Source: Cytobacillus solani
Lineage (GTDB): Bacteria > Bacillota > Bacilli > Bacillales > Cytobacillaceae
Assembly (NCBI RefSeq): GCF_001420595.1
Contig: NZ_LJIX01000006.1
Location: 871,361 to 935,360 of the forward strand
DNA length: 64,000 nt
Direction: 5' to 3'
The position numbers and the translations under genes were made by a program. The notes under the pieces were generated by a model. The model searched no databases. It was not told the DNA's origin and was given only the letters and a program-made list of their open reading frames with translations. Shown here one piece after another: positions 49,653-59,150 of this stretch; the stretch's first letter is position 1; each line of letters starts with the position of its first letter.

Positions 49653-52469
49653 ATGAGAGGTAGACCTCAGAAAAAGACATTCAGCCTTATTCTGATTTTT
49701 ACAATGATTTTTAGCCTGTTTAATCCGTTCCTTGAGAATACATCAAGAGCGGCGGCAACAATTACAGTTGCGGAGGCAATTGCCAATAATAGTGGTTCGG
49801 CCACGGTTGAAGGGTACATTGTTGGTGTCACAAATAATGGTCCCAAATATCAGCATAGTGGACCATTTACAGTTACCACCAATATTGCCATTGCAGATTC
49901 AGCAGATGAAACAGATGCAACAAAAATTTTGCCTGTTCAGCTGCCAACAGGTTCTATTAGAACGGCATTAAATCTAGCAGATCACCCAGAGAACTTAGGA
50001 AAGAAAATTACTATTTCTGGTACTTTGGCAGCTTACTTTGCTGTTCCAGGTTTGAAAAGCCCTACTTCTTATTCATTTGTCGAGGACACGGATCCTGATA
50101 AGGTTCAAGCTGTTACTGCTTCCCCAGGTGGAGGTGCGGTTTTTAAAGGTACAAAAGTTGAATTAGCGACAGCTACTAAAGATGCAGAAATCTATTTTAC
50201 TTTGGATGGGTCTGAGCCTGCTAAATTCAGCACACTTTACACTGAGCCGATCGAAATAAATGCTCCAGTTACTATTAAAGCGATTGCCGTGAAAGCTGGT
50301 CTAACAGACAGTGAAGTAACTGAATATGATTATATCATCCAACAGGAGGATACTATCCGTATTCATGATATTCAGGGTGCCGGCCATTATTCTCCATACG
50401 CAGATCAGAAAGTGGCAGGTATTGAGGGAATCGTTACTTATGTAGTTGATGGAAGCAATTTTTATATGCAAGACAGGCAGCCGGATGACGACCCAAACAC
50501 TTCTGAAGGTATTTTAGTTTATAAAAAATCCCATAATGTAAAAGTGGGAGATGTTGTAAAAGCTAGTGGTCAGGTGAAAGAATGGGTATTGGAAGGGTAT
50601 GCTGAAAAACTGCAGACGGACCTCCCAGTCACTGAAATTAATGCAACTAATATTCAAATGATTGAAAGCAATCAAGAACTGCCTGCTCCTGTTGTAATCG
50701 GAGCAGATCGTATGCCGCCTTTTGAAGTGATCGACAACGATGGTTTTACTTCTTTTGATCCTGAGGAGGATGGCGTTGACTTTTTTGAGAGCCTTGAGGG
50801 AATGCTCGTACGGATTAACAATCCTAAGGTTGTAGCACCGCAGAAATATGGAGAAATTATCGTTGTTCCCGAGAATATTCCCACAAATACAAAAGCGGGT
50901 GGATTACGCATTACAGAAACGGATTTTAACCCAGAAAGAATGACAATTGATATTAATGATCAATCATTTGTTGCTAAAATGGGGGATCGCTTCAATGGAT
51001 CTATTCAGGGGGTTGTAAGCTATGGCTACAGCAATTATAAAATCCTCAGTGATAAAGAAAAATTGCCACCGCTGGTGCATGGGGCAAATGAACGCGAAAC
51101 AACAGCAATCGTACCGGAAGATGAAAAACTGACTATAGCATCATACAATGTAGAAAACTTTTCAACGAAAACGGATGATTCAAAGGTTACTAGACTAGCA
51201 GAAGCTATTGTGACGAATATGAAACAGCCAGATATTATTGGCTTGACAGAGGTTCAGGATAATGATGGGCCAACGGACAGCGGAACGACTGATGCCAGCC
51301 AAAGTGCGGCGAAATTAATCGCAAAAATAGTGTCTTTAGGCGGCCCAACATATGTTTATACAGATATTGCTCCAGTAGATAAATTAGATGGCGGACAGCC
51401 AGGTGGAAATATTCGCGTTGGCTTCCTATACAATCCTGAACGAGTATCATTAATGGATGGTATAAAAGGCTCTCCAACTGAAGCAGTCGGATATGAGAAT
51501 GGCAAGCTTACACTTAATCCAGGCCGTATTGACCCTGCGAATTCAGCTTTCAATTCAAGCCGCAAACCGCTTGCAGCACAGTTTGAATTCAAAGGGGAAA
51601 ATGTCATTGTTGTTGCAAACCATTTTAACTCTAAAGGCGGGGATCTTCCTCTGTTTGGAAAAACTCAGCCTCCAGTTTTAAATAGTGAAAAACAGCGGAT
51701 GGAAATTTCTGCGGCTGTAAACAATTTTGTCAAGGATATTCAATCAAAGGACCCGAATGCAAATATTGTATTGCTCGGTGACTTTAATGATTTTGAATTT
51801 TCTAATCCATTGAAAGCATTAAAAGGACAAGAATTAACAAATATGATAGAAAAAGTTTCAGCTGAAGAGCGTTATACTTATAACTACCAAGGGAATGCAC
51901 AGGTTTTAGATCATATTTTAGTATCGAATAATTTAGCAGCTTCAACTGAAGTGGATATTGTTCATATTAATTCCGGCTTTATGGAAGAACATGGCCGTGC
52001 AAGCGACCATGATCCTGTATTAATTCAAACGATTCTAAAGGATCCGGTTAAGCCAGAAGAGCCGAAATATGACAAAGTGTACGATCTTGTCAATTTCGAA
52101 GCAAAAAAACTTGTCATCGGTCAGGACAATACGTTAATTATTATGGATAAAACTTCAACAATCACCGAAGGAATTTGGCTTAAAAAATCAGCTACCCTTA
52201 AAGGGGAAGGCTTAAAGAAAACAAGAGTTGTTATAAGCTCTGCACAAAAAGGTACGGTTGTTGATCTTACTGGAACAGAAATTAAGGAAGTTCTAATTGA
52301 AACGAATAAGGTAAAGGAAATTAGAGGGGCAGAGAATATAATGCTATGGACATTGGACAAAAAGGCTGATCCTTCCTCTATTAAATTTACAAATTCGAAA
52401 GGAGAAGAGATTCCTTCCCCTTTTGCTCCTAAAGAGAATCATTCACCGCTTCTGAGATTAAGTCTTTAG
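49653..52469 (+). CDS. Secreted multidomain nuclease (endonuclease/exonuclease/phosphatase fold)
   Basis: A 938-residue exported protein. Order: signal peptide (to about residue 35); an OB-fold domain to about 150 (ITVAEAIANNSGSATVEGYI); a chitobiase/hexosaminidase C-terminal-like module (EIYFTLDGSEPAKFSTLY) to about 225; a second OB domain to about 475. The nuclease domain spans about 490-790 with ASYNVENF, GLTEVQDNDG, LLGDFNDFEF and SDHDPVLI. A C-terminal beta domain follows. This resembles extracellular nucleases YhcR/ExeM/NucH, but no sortase signal is present. Probably degrades environmental DNA. GGAGGAG precedes the ATG. Confidence 0.9.
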   Translation: MRGRPQKKTFSLILIFTMIFSLFNPFLENTSRAAATITVAEAIANNSGSATVEGYIVGVTNNGPKYQHSGPFTVTTNIAIADSADETDATKILPVQLPTGSIRTALNLADHPENLGKKITISGTLAAYFAVPGLKSPTSYSFVEDTDPDKVQAVTASPGGGAVFKGTKVELATATKDAEIYFTLDGSEPAKFSTLYTEPIEINAPVTIKAIAVKAGLTDSEVTEYDYIIQQEDTIRIHDIQGAGHYSPYADQKVAGIEGIVTYVVDGSNFYMQDRQPDDDPNTSEGILVYKKSHNVKVGDVVKASGQVKEWVLEGYAEKLQTDLPVTEINATNIQMIESNQELPAPVVIGADRMPPFEVIDNDGFTSFDPEEDGVDFFESLEGMLVRINNPKVVAPQKYGEIIVVPENIPTNTKAGGLRITETDFNPERMTIDINDQSFVAKMGDRFNGSIQGVVSYGYSNYKILSDKEKLPPLVHGANERETTAIVPEDEKLTIASYNVENFSTKTDDSKVTRLAEAIVTNMKQPDIIGLTEVQDNDGPTDSGTTDASQSAAKLIAKIVSLGGPTYVYTDIAPVDKLDGGQPGGNIRVGFLYNPERVSLMDGIKGSPTEAVGYENGKLTLNPGRIDPANSAFNSSRKPLAAQFEFKGENVIVVANHFNSKGGDLPLFGKTQPPVLNSEKQRMEISAAVNNFVKDIQSKDPNANIVLLGDFNDFEFSNPLKALKGQELTNMIEKVSAEERYTYNYQGNAQVLDHILVSNNLAASTEVDIVHINSGFMEEHGRASDHDPVLIQTILKDPVKPEEPKYDKVYDLVNFEAKKLVIGQDNTLIIMDKTSTITEGIWLKKSATLKGEGLKKTRVVISSAQKGTVVDLTGTEIKEVLIETNKVKEIRGAENIMLWTLDKKADPSSIKFTNSKGEEIPSPFAPKENHSPLLRLSL

Positions 52470-52521
52470 GAAAAATAACGGCAAAGAGACAAATTGTCAA
52501 TCAAATAAATTAAGTTTAATC

Positions 52522-52556
52522 AAAAAACGACCTTCTCATATGAAGGTCGTTTTTAT
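52522..52556. terminator. Bidirectional terminator
   Basis: AAACGACCTTC pairs with GAAGGTCGTTT over a 6-nt loop, A-rich on one side and T-rich on the other. It lies between the convergent nuclease and DMT transporter genes. Confidence 0.85.
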
Positions 52557-53398
52557 AACAAAAGATTAATTCTGAAAGGCTTTTTATTTTTTTGTGATTG
52601 CTTAGTATTTGAAGAAGACTTTTTATTCAAAGCCAATAATAATATCATCCCAATGATACAGGCTGTACCAACCCATTGAAAAAATCCAAAAGGTTCTTTT
52701 AGCCAAAAGACTGTTGTTAAAACAGCTGCTAATGGTTCTAAACTGCCTAAAAGGCTTGTTTCTTTAGGTAAAAGACTTTGTAAGCTTTCTATATAAAACC
52801 AGAATGCAAGCATTGTACCGAATATTATAACGAAGACTAAGTAAAAATAGGCTTCTACTGTTAAGTTTGTAAAGTCCATTTGCCAAGGTGGATGGATAAA
52901 ACTTAATGTAAAACCACCGATCATCATAGCCCAGCCAACAATGACAAGGGAATCGTATTGCGCAAGGAGAGGAACTGCATATAAGGTGTAAAATGCTAAA
53001 GCTAGTCCAGATAAAACACCCCAAACGATTGCAAGTGTCGGCACAGATAAGCTGGAGATTGAACCGTTTGTTAATAAGAAAAAGCAGCCTCCTAAAGCAA
53101 GCGTAACAGTTAACAAATCTTGTCGTGTTAGTACAGCTTGTTTACGTAAAATTAAGTAAATGATAATCATTACAGGTGCTAAGTATTGTAATAGTGTTGC
53201 AACAGCAGCATTGCCATATTTAATAGATGCCATATACGTGTATTGAACCGCAAGCATGCCGAGTAATCCGAAAATAATCAGTTGAACAGCTGTCCTTCTA
53301 TTTTTCCAGACACCCAAAACTTGAGAACGATCTTTTCCAAAAAATTGAACAGTTAAGAGTAAAAACAAATAAGTACCCTCATATATAATTTTTTTCAA
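52553..53398 (-). CDS. EamA/DMT-family transporter, 5' end probably lost
   Basis: A 281-residue protein with about nine membrane helices instead of ten. The second half ([20 protein letters not shown] to [20 protein letters not shown]) is a complete EamA repeat. The first half starts inside the sequence that normally follows helix 1 ([16 protein letters not shown]). The only start is a TTG with no clear ribosome-binding site, and the residues [10 protein letters not shown] do not look like an EamA N-terminus. Probably truncated and inactive, though translation from the TTG cannot be excluded. Confidence 0.65.
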   Translation of the reverse strand: MKKIIYEGTYLFLLLTVQFFGKDRSQVLGVWKNRRTAVQLIIFGLLGMLAVQYTYMASIKYGNAAVATLLQYLAPVMIIIYLILRKQAVLTRQDLLTVTLALGGCFFLLTNGSISSLSVPTLAIVWGVLSGLALAFYTLYAVPLLAQYDSLVIVGWAMMIGGFTLSFIHPPWQMDFTNLTVEAYFYLVFVIIFGTMLAFWFYIESLQSLLPKETSLLGSLEPLAAVLTTVFWLKEPFGFFQWVGTACIIGMILLLALNKKSSSNTKQSQKNKKPFRINLLL

Positions 53399-53522
53399 AA
53401 TACGAGGGTATATTCTATCGAAAAGTTATCATTTATAATACATTTTTAATGAAACTTTTTGTTTTAAACTAAGTTGCCCGTCATTTAGTATAATTTCTTC
53501 AATTATCCTCTAAACCCTTGGC

Positions 53523-54131
53523 TTAGCTAGCAGATAATGAATCCCATATGCTCATCAATTGAGTAATGGCAGCATCAATTATCTCGTATGGAACACCGTC
53601 CTGAGCTTGTGTCGAAATTCCTCGAAGAAATGTTTCAAATAAGGTTACCAGCATGTGGATATCCGTAGAATCAGGCAACTCTCCATTTGCTACGGCCCGT
53701 TCTATACAATTATTAATCCAATCGTGAACCTTTTCTCGCTCCTTGGCGAGCATATCTCGAATGTGTTGTTGCTCAGGAGAACAGTTTACAGCGGACAAAA
53801 CCAAAAGACAGCCTAGAGGGTGTGACCTCTCTGTCTGCATCCTTGCAGATCGCCTTAATCCCAGCTCGATGGCTGCTTTCGATGTCATCCTCGTATCGCA
53901 GAAACTTTCCGAAACCTTTCCGTAAGTAGAGATATACTGTTGTATCGCTTCGCGAAACAGTGCTTCCTTGGACTCGAACGCAGCGTAAAAACTTGCGGGA
54001 GATATACCTCCCATCGCAGTGCGCAACTGAGCAAGTGAAGTGGATTCAAAGCCGTGTTCCCAGAATAGAAGCATTGCGGCAACTACCGCCTCGTCACGAT
54101 TGAATTCGCGGGGGCGTCCAGTTCGTGGCAT
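53523..54131 (-). CDS. TetR-family repressor
   Basis: A 202-residue TetR protein opening MPRTGRPREFNRDEAVVAAM. The helix-turn-helix is at residues about 25-50 (ESTSLAQLRTAMGGISPASF, YAAFESKEALFREAI), which is the AcuR/YxaF-like subtype with the GISPASFYAAF recognition helix. It is divergent from an MFS pump, with a palindrome between, so it probably represses both. AGGAGGTCATC precedes the ATG. Confidence 0.88.
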   Translation of the reverse strand: MPRTGRPREFNRDEAVVAAMLLFWEHGFESTSLAQLRTAMGGISPASFYAAFESKEALFREAIQQYISTYGKVSESFCDTRMTSKAAIELGLRRSARMQTERSHPLGCLLVLSAVNCSPEQQHIRDMLAKEREKVHDWINNCIERAVANGELPDSTDIHMLVTLFETFLRGISTQAQDGVPYEIIDAAITQLMSIWDSLSAS

Positions 54132-54206
54132 AAGATGACCTCCTTTATTAATTATATATTAATCATTCCAGAAGTCCTAGACAAGTGGATGTGGTTGAAT
54201 TTAATA

Positions 54207-54226
54207 TATGGAATGAACGTTCCATA
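54207..54226. promoter_or_regulatory. Putative TetR operator
   Basis: TATGGAATGAACGTTCCATA: a near-perfect 20-bp palindrome around the centre, in the gap between divergent tetR-type and MFS genes and about 17 nt before the MFS ribosome-binding site. Confidence 0.7.
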
Positions 54227-54255
54227 AATCAACTCATCTTAAGGAGGAAACTAAT

Positions 54256-55458
54256 TTGTCTCACTTTTCATCATCTACGGGTATGGTTCAATCTGCTAAC
54301 ACCCCTGCACGACTTCCTTGGTTCGCACTTCTAGCACTTGCAATGACAGGATTTATCTGTATTCTTACAGAAACGATCCCAGCTGGGTTACTACCGTTAA
54401 TCGGAGAAGGGCTGCATGTTACCAAAGCGATGGCAGGGCAACTAGTTACCCTTTATGCTATTGGCTCACTTGTAGCAGCAATTCCATTTGCAATGTTTAC
54501 TAGCGGGTATAGACGACGTCCGCTGCTTATCTCCATTATTGTGGGATTCTTAGTTTTCAACACAATTACAGCCTTGTCGACCAGCTATGCTTTAACACTT
54601 CTCGCGCGATTTTTTGCCGGTGTGGCTGCTGGCGCTGCTTGGGGAATGATCGCCGGTTATGCACGGCGTATGGTACCGGATGTCTTAAGAGGGCGTGCTT
54701 TAGCTGTTGCGATGGTAGGAACGCCGATTGCTCTTACATTCGGAGTGCCAGTCGGTACCTTGCTCGGTGACTTAATCGGTTGGCGTGCCGTATTCGGACT
54801 CATGTCTCTTCTGACTCTTGTTTTAATTGTATGGGTGCTCTGGAAGGTGCCGGATTATCCTGGACAATCTGCAGAGCAAAGAATGACAGTTGGTCAGGTG
54901 TTTGTTTTGCCCGGCATACGTCCGATTCTCATGGTAGTGCTCACTTGGATGTTGGCACACAATATTTTATATACATATATTTCGCCGTTTCTTGAGCCTT
55001 CCGGACTCGAAGGAAATGTCGATCTAGTCTTGCTGGTTTTTGGATTAACTGCGCTTGTCTCCATCTGGATTGTTGGTCTGTTGGTAGACCGTATGTTGCG
55101 ACTGCTTGTACTGGTTAGTCTGCTTGGCTTTGCGCTGGTAGCCTCCGTACTATGGGTGGGAGCCGCATTGGAATCCATCGTTTATTCGGCAGTGGCTTTA
55201 TGGGGACTTACTTTCGGAGGTGCTGCCACCCTGTTGCAAACCGCGCTTGCAGATGCAAGCGGTGAAGAAGGTGTTGATGTCGTAATGCCTATTAATACCA
55301 CTGTATGGAATTTAGCAATTGCTGGTGGAGGCATTGCCGGTGGTGCTTTGTTAGAGATTGTTGGTGTACAGTCATTTCCAGGAGTGCTATTGATTTTGCT
55401 GCTTGTTGCTTTGATTATTGCGTGGAGTGCAAAGAGACACGGTTTTCCACGAAAGTAG
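54256..55458 (+). CDS. MFS transporter (AraJ/YdhP-like)
   Basis: A 400-residue, 12-helix DHA1 transporter. Key segments: FICILTETIPAGLLPLIGEG in helix 1, FTSGYRRRPLLIS (motif A), and LLARFFAGVAAGAAWGMIAG, then ALAVAMVGTPIALTFGVPVG (motif C region). The TTG start at 54256 follows AAGGAGGAAAC by about 8 nt. Translation follows an operator palindrome, and a TetR gene is divergent. Substrate unknown. Richer in GC than the flanks, as is the TetR gene, so the pair may have moved together. Confidence 0.88.
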   Translation: MSHFSSSTGMVQSANTPARLPWFALLALAMTGFICILTETIPAGLLPLIGEGLHVTKAMAGQLVTLYAIGSLVAAIPFAMFTSGYRRRPLLISIIVGFLVFNTITALSTSYALTLLARFFAGVAAGAAWGMIAGYARRMVPDVLRGRALAVAMVGTPIALTFGVPVGTLLGDLIGWRAVFGLMSLLTLVLIVWVLWKVPDYPGQSAEQRMTVGQVFVLPGIRPILMVVLTWMLAHNILYTYISPFLEPSGLEGNVDLVLLVFGLTALVSIWIVGLLVDRMLRLLVLVSLLGFALVASVLWVGAALESIVYSAVALWGLTFGGAATLLQTALADASGEEGVDVVMPINTTVWNLAIAGGGIAGGALLEIVGVQSFPGVLLILLLVALIIAWSAKRHGFPRK

Positions 55459-55845
55459 TGAAAATCCATTTGCAAAGAAAATGAATTATAAATCATACGT
55501 AACTGTATATAGTATTTTTGTATCACTAATCTTATTTACCTTTACAAAACGAAAAGTTATCCACCCAAGCACTTCATTGTTCAGTACTCCAATTTCTTTT
55601 ATCAAATTGCCTTTTTGTTTGTTCAAGTAACTTTAAGTAAAAACATATCATTTCGGATATATAAATATTTTAATTTTCACCTTCTTGTTATTTTTAAAAT
55701 TTTTGGAATTATGCTACCTTTTATAAAAGGAGATGAGCGTATGATCTGTTATCAAATGTGAAGAGTCTAACTAAATGTACTTTTTTCTTATTTTTCCAAT
55801 CTGTAAAATAAAAACTTGTAAAAAGGACATTTAGGAGGCCTTTAA

Positions 55846-56862
55846 ATGAATCATAATGATGCAATGAATAGAATAGGTAAAGTACAAGAGGGCATTCGAT
55901 TTTCTGGAACATTTTATACAAAATCAAGAGAGAATGTTTTAACGGGAAGTTATGGATTTGCTAATCGTTCCGAAAAAATCAAAAATCAAACAACCACTCG
56001 ATATGCAATTGCTTCTGGCTGTAAAATCTTCACATCCATTGCGATTTGCCAACTGGTTGAGGAAGGAAAGATTTCTTTTGATACGAAAGTAGAAGAGTGC
56101 CTGGATATCGACTTTCCTCATTTTGAAGAAGGGGTGACGATCCACCACTTACTCACTCATACATCTGGAATACCAGATTATTTTGATGAAGATGAGATGG
56201 ATGATTATGAAGAACTTTGGGTGTCTACACCCATGTACCGTATCCGTAAGTTGCACGATTTCTTGCCATTGTTTCAAAATAGAAAAATGAAAGCAGAAGT
56301 TGGTAGTTCTTTTCACTATAATAATTCGGGCTATATAGTCTTAGGTCTTATTGTTGAACATGTTAGTGGACTCATCTTTAGTGATTATATCGAGCAATTT
56401 ATCTTTCAGAAGGCTGGGATGGTTGATTCTGGATATTTTGAAATGGATGAATTGCCTGAGAGAGTCGCTCTGGGTTATATTGAAAAGCCCAATGGTGGCT
56501 GGAAAACAAATGTCTATTCACTCCCAGCAAAACCTGCATCTGATGGGGGAGCCTATGTGACTGCAAAAGATATGATTATTTTTTGGGATGCATTAATGAA
56601 TCATCAGCTGTTAACGAAAGAAATGACTCTGACTTTATTGACGCCTCATACGGAGGTTGTAGAAGATATTTATTATGGCTATGGAGTATATATGGAAACG
56701 AATCAAAATGGTGTTGTGAAGTATATCTTAATGGGCTATGATCCTGGGGTAAACTTTCGATCTGTGCATTATCCTGATACACATCTTACCATTGTGGTTT
56801 GCTCAAATGAAACTGATGGAGCTTATGACATGATTAAAGGAATTGAAAAAGTAATTTTATAA
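55846..56862 (+). CDS. Serine hydrolase of the beta-lactamase/PBP4-like family
   Basis: A 338-residue class C beta-lactamase-fold protein. The nucleophile is in ASGCKIFTSIAI (SxxK, near residue 51). HLLTHTSGIPDYFD and the second motif FHYNNSGYIVLG (YxN) follow, then SDGGAYVTAKDMIIFWD. No signal peptide, so cytoplasmic, which argues against a true secreted beta-lactamase and for an esterase or D-peptidase. AGGAGG lies 8 nt before the ATG. The preceding gap 55459-55845 contains nothing recognised besides this leader. Confidence 0.88.
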   Translation: MNHNDAMNRIGKVQEGIRFSGTFYTKSRENVLTGSYGFANRSEKIKNQTTTRYAIASGCKIFTSIAICQLVEEGKISFDTKVEECLDIDFPHFEEGVTIHHLLTHTSGIPDYFDEDEMDDYEELWVSTPMYRIRKLHDFLPLFQNRKMKAEVGSSFHYNNSGYIVLGLIVEHVSGLIFSDYIEQFIFQKAGMVDSGYFEMDELPERVALGYIEKPNGGWKTNVYSLPAKPASDGGAYVTAKDMIIFWDALMNHQLLTKEMTLTLLTPHTEVVEDIYYGYGVYMETNQNGVVKYILMGYDPGVNFRSVHYPDTHLTIVVCSNETDGAYDMIKGIEKVIL

Positions 56863-56868
56863 TGTAAA

Positions 56869-56901
56869 ATCGGAAAAGGGGCTACCAATAGCTCCTTTTC
56901 T
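56869..56901 (+). terminator. Terminator of the serine hydrolase gene
   Basis: GGAAAAGGGGCTA pairs with TAGCTCCTTTTC over CCAA. Confidence 0.75.
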
Positions 56902-56985
56902 TACGATCATAAATGAATTTTTTGTTACGCAAACAGGAGCGATCTTTTTAGAAGGCTATGCCTAGCCTAATACGGGTGAGATTAA

Positions 56986-57379
56986 TTGAACAAATATGGA
57001 AATGACTTATTTAGAGGAGCTTCTAGGTATTATTCGAAGTCTAGACCTATGTATCCATCTTCACTTGTGAGATTTTTGGTGAATAGGTTTTCTCTAAACG
57101 GTCAACAGAAGCTTCTTGATCTAAGGTGTGCACAGGACAGTTAACAACCAGGTTTTCCGATTGGTACAATAAAATTGTAGGTATTTACGAAGTTAATTGG
57201 ACAATTGAATCATACTTGGAAATTTATATTCAACATCGTATGGATCTAAGCATTATCTGGGAAATAATGTAGAGTCATTTGAACAAGATGTAAGAGATAC
57301 TTTACTAACAATTAATGGGACTGGTGTATTTAAAGAACAAATGGATTTATCAATTAAGCTTGGAATTAAAACAGGTTGA
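56986..57379 (+). pseudogene. SAM-dependent methyltransferase remnant
   Basis: From TTG 56986 the frame reads NKYGNDLFRGASRYYSKSRP, MYPSSLVRFLVNRF and KLLDLRCAQDS, then stops. This is a class I methyltransferase start with the glycine motif (LDLGCGTG) ruined. A C-terminal piece in another frame reads GNNVESFEQDVRDTLLTING, TGVFKEQM and ends at 57379. The middle is deleted. Confidence 0.65.
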
Positions 57380-57390
57380 TTGTGTTATGT

Positions 57391-57465
57391 TTATTCAATT
57401 AAAGGTGCTATCCTGGAACAAGAATAAGCACTCGTTTTTTATTTGAGGGCCATTTTATTGAATAA
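57391..57465 (+). repeat. Intergenic structured repeat, copy 21
   Basis: TTTATTCAATTAAAGGTGCT, ATCCTGGAACAAGAATAAGC, ACTCGTTTTTTATTTGAGGG, CCATTTTATTGAAT: full length, directly upstream of the nucleotidyltransferase gene. Confidence 0.8.
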
Positions 57466-57482
57466 GATCGGAGTGAAACATA

Positions 57483-58313
57483 ATGGCAGCTATTGATAAT
57501 ATCATTCAAGACATAAAAGAAGAATTAGAAGGACTGCCTGGAGTTGTTGGAGTCGTTTTAGGAGGCTCTAGAGCGAAAGGAACGCACAGACCGGATTCTG
57601 ATATCGATATCGGTATTTACTATGATGAATCAAAAGGCTTTAATATCAATGATATCGAGAATGTGGCATTAAATCTCAATGATGAAAAAAAAGATCAATT
57701 AATCACCTCCTTAGGTGAATGGGGCGAGTGGGTAAACGGTGGTGGTTGGTTAGTTGTACGTGGACACCAAGTGGATTTTCTATTTCGTGATATCAAGCGA
57801 GTAAGTAAAATCATTGATGACTGTCGATCGGGGAATGTGTCCATTCATTATCAAACTGGGCACCCACACGGTTATTTGAATGCGATGTATATGGGAGAAT
57901 TAGCAGTTTGTAAAGTATTATCTGATCCCAAAGGCACGCTAAATGAATTAAAAAAGAAAACGGAACCCTATCCTGAGAAATTAAAAGAAGCGATGATTCA
58001 ATATTTTTCTTTTGAAGCTTCATTTTCTCTTATGTTTATGGAAGCTAATGCTAACAAAGATGATATTTCATATGTGATGGGTCATTGCTTTCGAAGTATG
58101 TCTTGTTTGAATCAAGTTCTCTTTGCGAAAAATGAAATGTATTGTATCAATGAAAAGAAAGCTGTAGCTATGATTCAAGATTTTCCAATCAAGCCTGTTA
58201 ACTACAAAAATCGAATCGATGAAATTGTTTCTCTTCTTTCAACAGATATTGATGAGATAAACCAAGCCGTAAAGAACTTAAAAGATTTGATTTCTGAAAT
58301 AGAAGTATTATAA
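57483..58313 (+). CDS. Nucleotidyltransferase-domain protein (DUF4037-like)
   Basis: A 276-residue protein. Residues about 20-45 hold the polymerase-beta-type motif GGSRAKGTHRPDSDIDIG with both metal-binding aspartates, followed by a third acidic residue in VDFLFRD. The C-terminal half is an all-helical domain like that paired with these folds in aminoglycoside-type nucleotidyltransferases. It may adenylylate an antibiotic or another small molecule; no substrate can be inferred. The ATG at 57483 has only a weak GGAGTG upstream. Confidence 0.78.
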   Translation: MAAIDNIIQDIKEELEGLPGVVGVVLGGSRAKGTHRPDSDIDIGIYYDESKGFNINDIENVALNLNDEKKDQLITSLGEWGEWVNGGGWLVVRGHQVDFLFRDIKRVSKIIDDCRSGNVSIHYQTGHPHGYLNAMYMGELAVCKVLSDPKGTLNELKKKTEPYPEKLKEAMIQYFSFEASFSLMFMEANANKDDISYVMGHCFRSMSCLNQVLFAKNEMYCINEKKAVAMIQDFPIKPVNYKNRIDEIVSLLSTDIDEINQAVKNLKDLISEIEVL

Positions 58314-58320
58314 ACTCTCC

Positions 58321-58372
58321 ATAATCGGGCGCCATTATTGAGTAATGGCGCTTATTTATGGTTAATGGAATA
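58321..58372 (+). repeat. Intergenic structured repeat, copy 22
   Basis: CATAATCGGGCGCCATTATT, GAGTAATGGCGCTTATTTAT, GGTTAATGG: short stem variant, arms GCGCCATTA/TAATGGCGC pairing perfectly. The gap 58373-58560 shows nothing else. Confidence 0.65.
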
Positions 58373-58561
58373 AAAGATGGTATACCCTCAACAAATTTTA
58401 ACCCTACATTTAATTAGGTGCGTAATGTGATTGATCAATAATATGCTAATTATGCGTAATCAAATTGGTGTAGCCCTTTCCCTCCGGTGACATGAAATAT
58501 TAATTGTACGATTATTCCAACGAGATTACATAAATAAATAGATTGTTATTTAAAATTTTTT

Positions 58562-58588
58562 TGCAACGATTCAACTCCCTCATTCGAC
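58562..58588 (+). promoter_or_regulatory. Putative ECF-sigma autoregulated promoter
   Basis: TGCAAC (58562-58567) and CGAC (58585-58588) with 17 nt between resemble the SigV/SigM-type ECF promoter layout (AAC at -35, CG at -10) and lie just before the sigma gene. Confidence 0.5.
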
Positions 58589-58616
58589 TTTATTATGAAA
58601 AGGAGGGGATACTCAA

Positions 58617-59150
58617 ATGGATGTTGAGAAATTGGTGCAAGAAGCGAAAAAGGGGAATGATGAGGCGTTTGAACTTCTGATCAGTTCTGTTCGTAATAAA
58701 TTGTATCGGACAGCCTATTCATATGTTAGAAATGAGCAAGATGCCCTTGATATTTATCAAGAAACCATTTATAAGGCCTACACTTCACTGAAAACATTAA
58801 AAAAACCAGTTAGCTTTCAAAGCTGGATAATAAAAATACTTGTCTTCAAGTCTATTGATTTTATTCGAAAAGAGTCCCGGCATTTTACTACTGATGATGA
58901 GAAAATATTTGCTGAATTAATTTCTAAAGAAAGCGCAGATTACATAGCTCATTCGATGGATTTATCTGAAGCCTTTAAGTTCTTGGACCCTAAATACAAA
59001 ACGATTATTTTACTGAGGTATTACCATGATCTATCCATAAGGGAAATTGCTAACATCATGAATTACCCCGAAGGAACGGTGAAATCGCACTTGAATAGAG
59101 CGCAAAAAGAACTGAGGCCGATTTTAAAGGAGGGCTATTTTTATGAATAA
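58617..59150 (+). CDS. ECF-type RNA polymerase sigma factor
   Basis: A 177-residue sigma-70-family factor with only regions 2 and 4. Region 2: YSYVRNEQDALDIYQETIYK, SFQSWIIKILVFKSIDFIRK. Region 4: KTIILLRYYHDLSIREIANI, MNYPEGTVKSHLNRAQKELR. It overlaps the next gene (anti-sigma type) by 8 nt, the usual coupled arrangement. AGGAGG lies 12 nt before the ATG. The regulon is unknown; the resemblance to SigV/SigM-like factors suggests envelope stress. Confidence 0.9.
   Translation: MDVEKLVQEAKKGNDEAFELLISSVRNKLYRTAYSYVRNEQDALDIYQETIYKAYTSLKTLKKPVSFQSWIIKILVFKSIDFIRKESRHFTTDDEKIFAELISKESADYIAHSMDLSEAFKFLDPKYKTIILLRYYHDLSIREIANIMNYPEGTVKSHLNRAQKELRPILKEGYFYE

Noticed and set aside
55846-56862. Reading this serine hydrolase as a true beta-lactamase resistance gene
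   Set aside because: No signal peptide or lipobox is visible, so it would not reach the exterior; family membership alone does not show beta-lactam hydrolysis.
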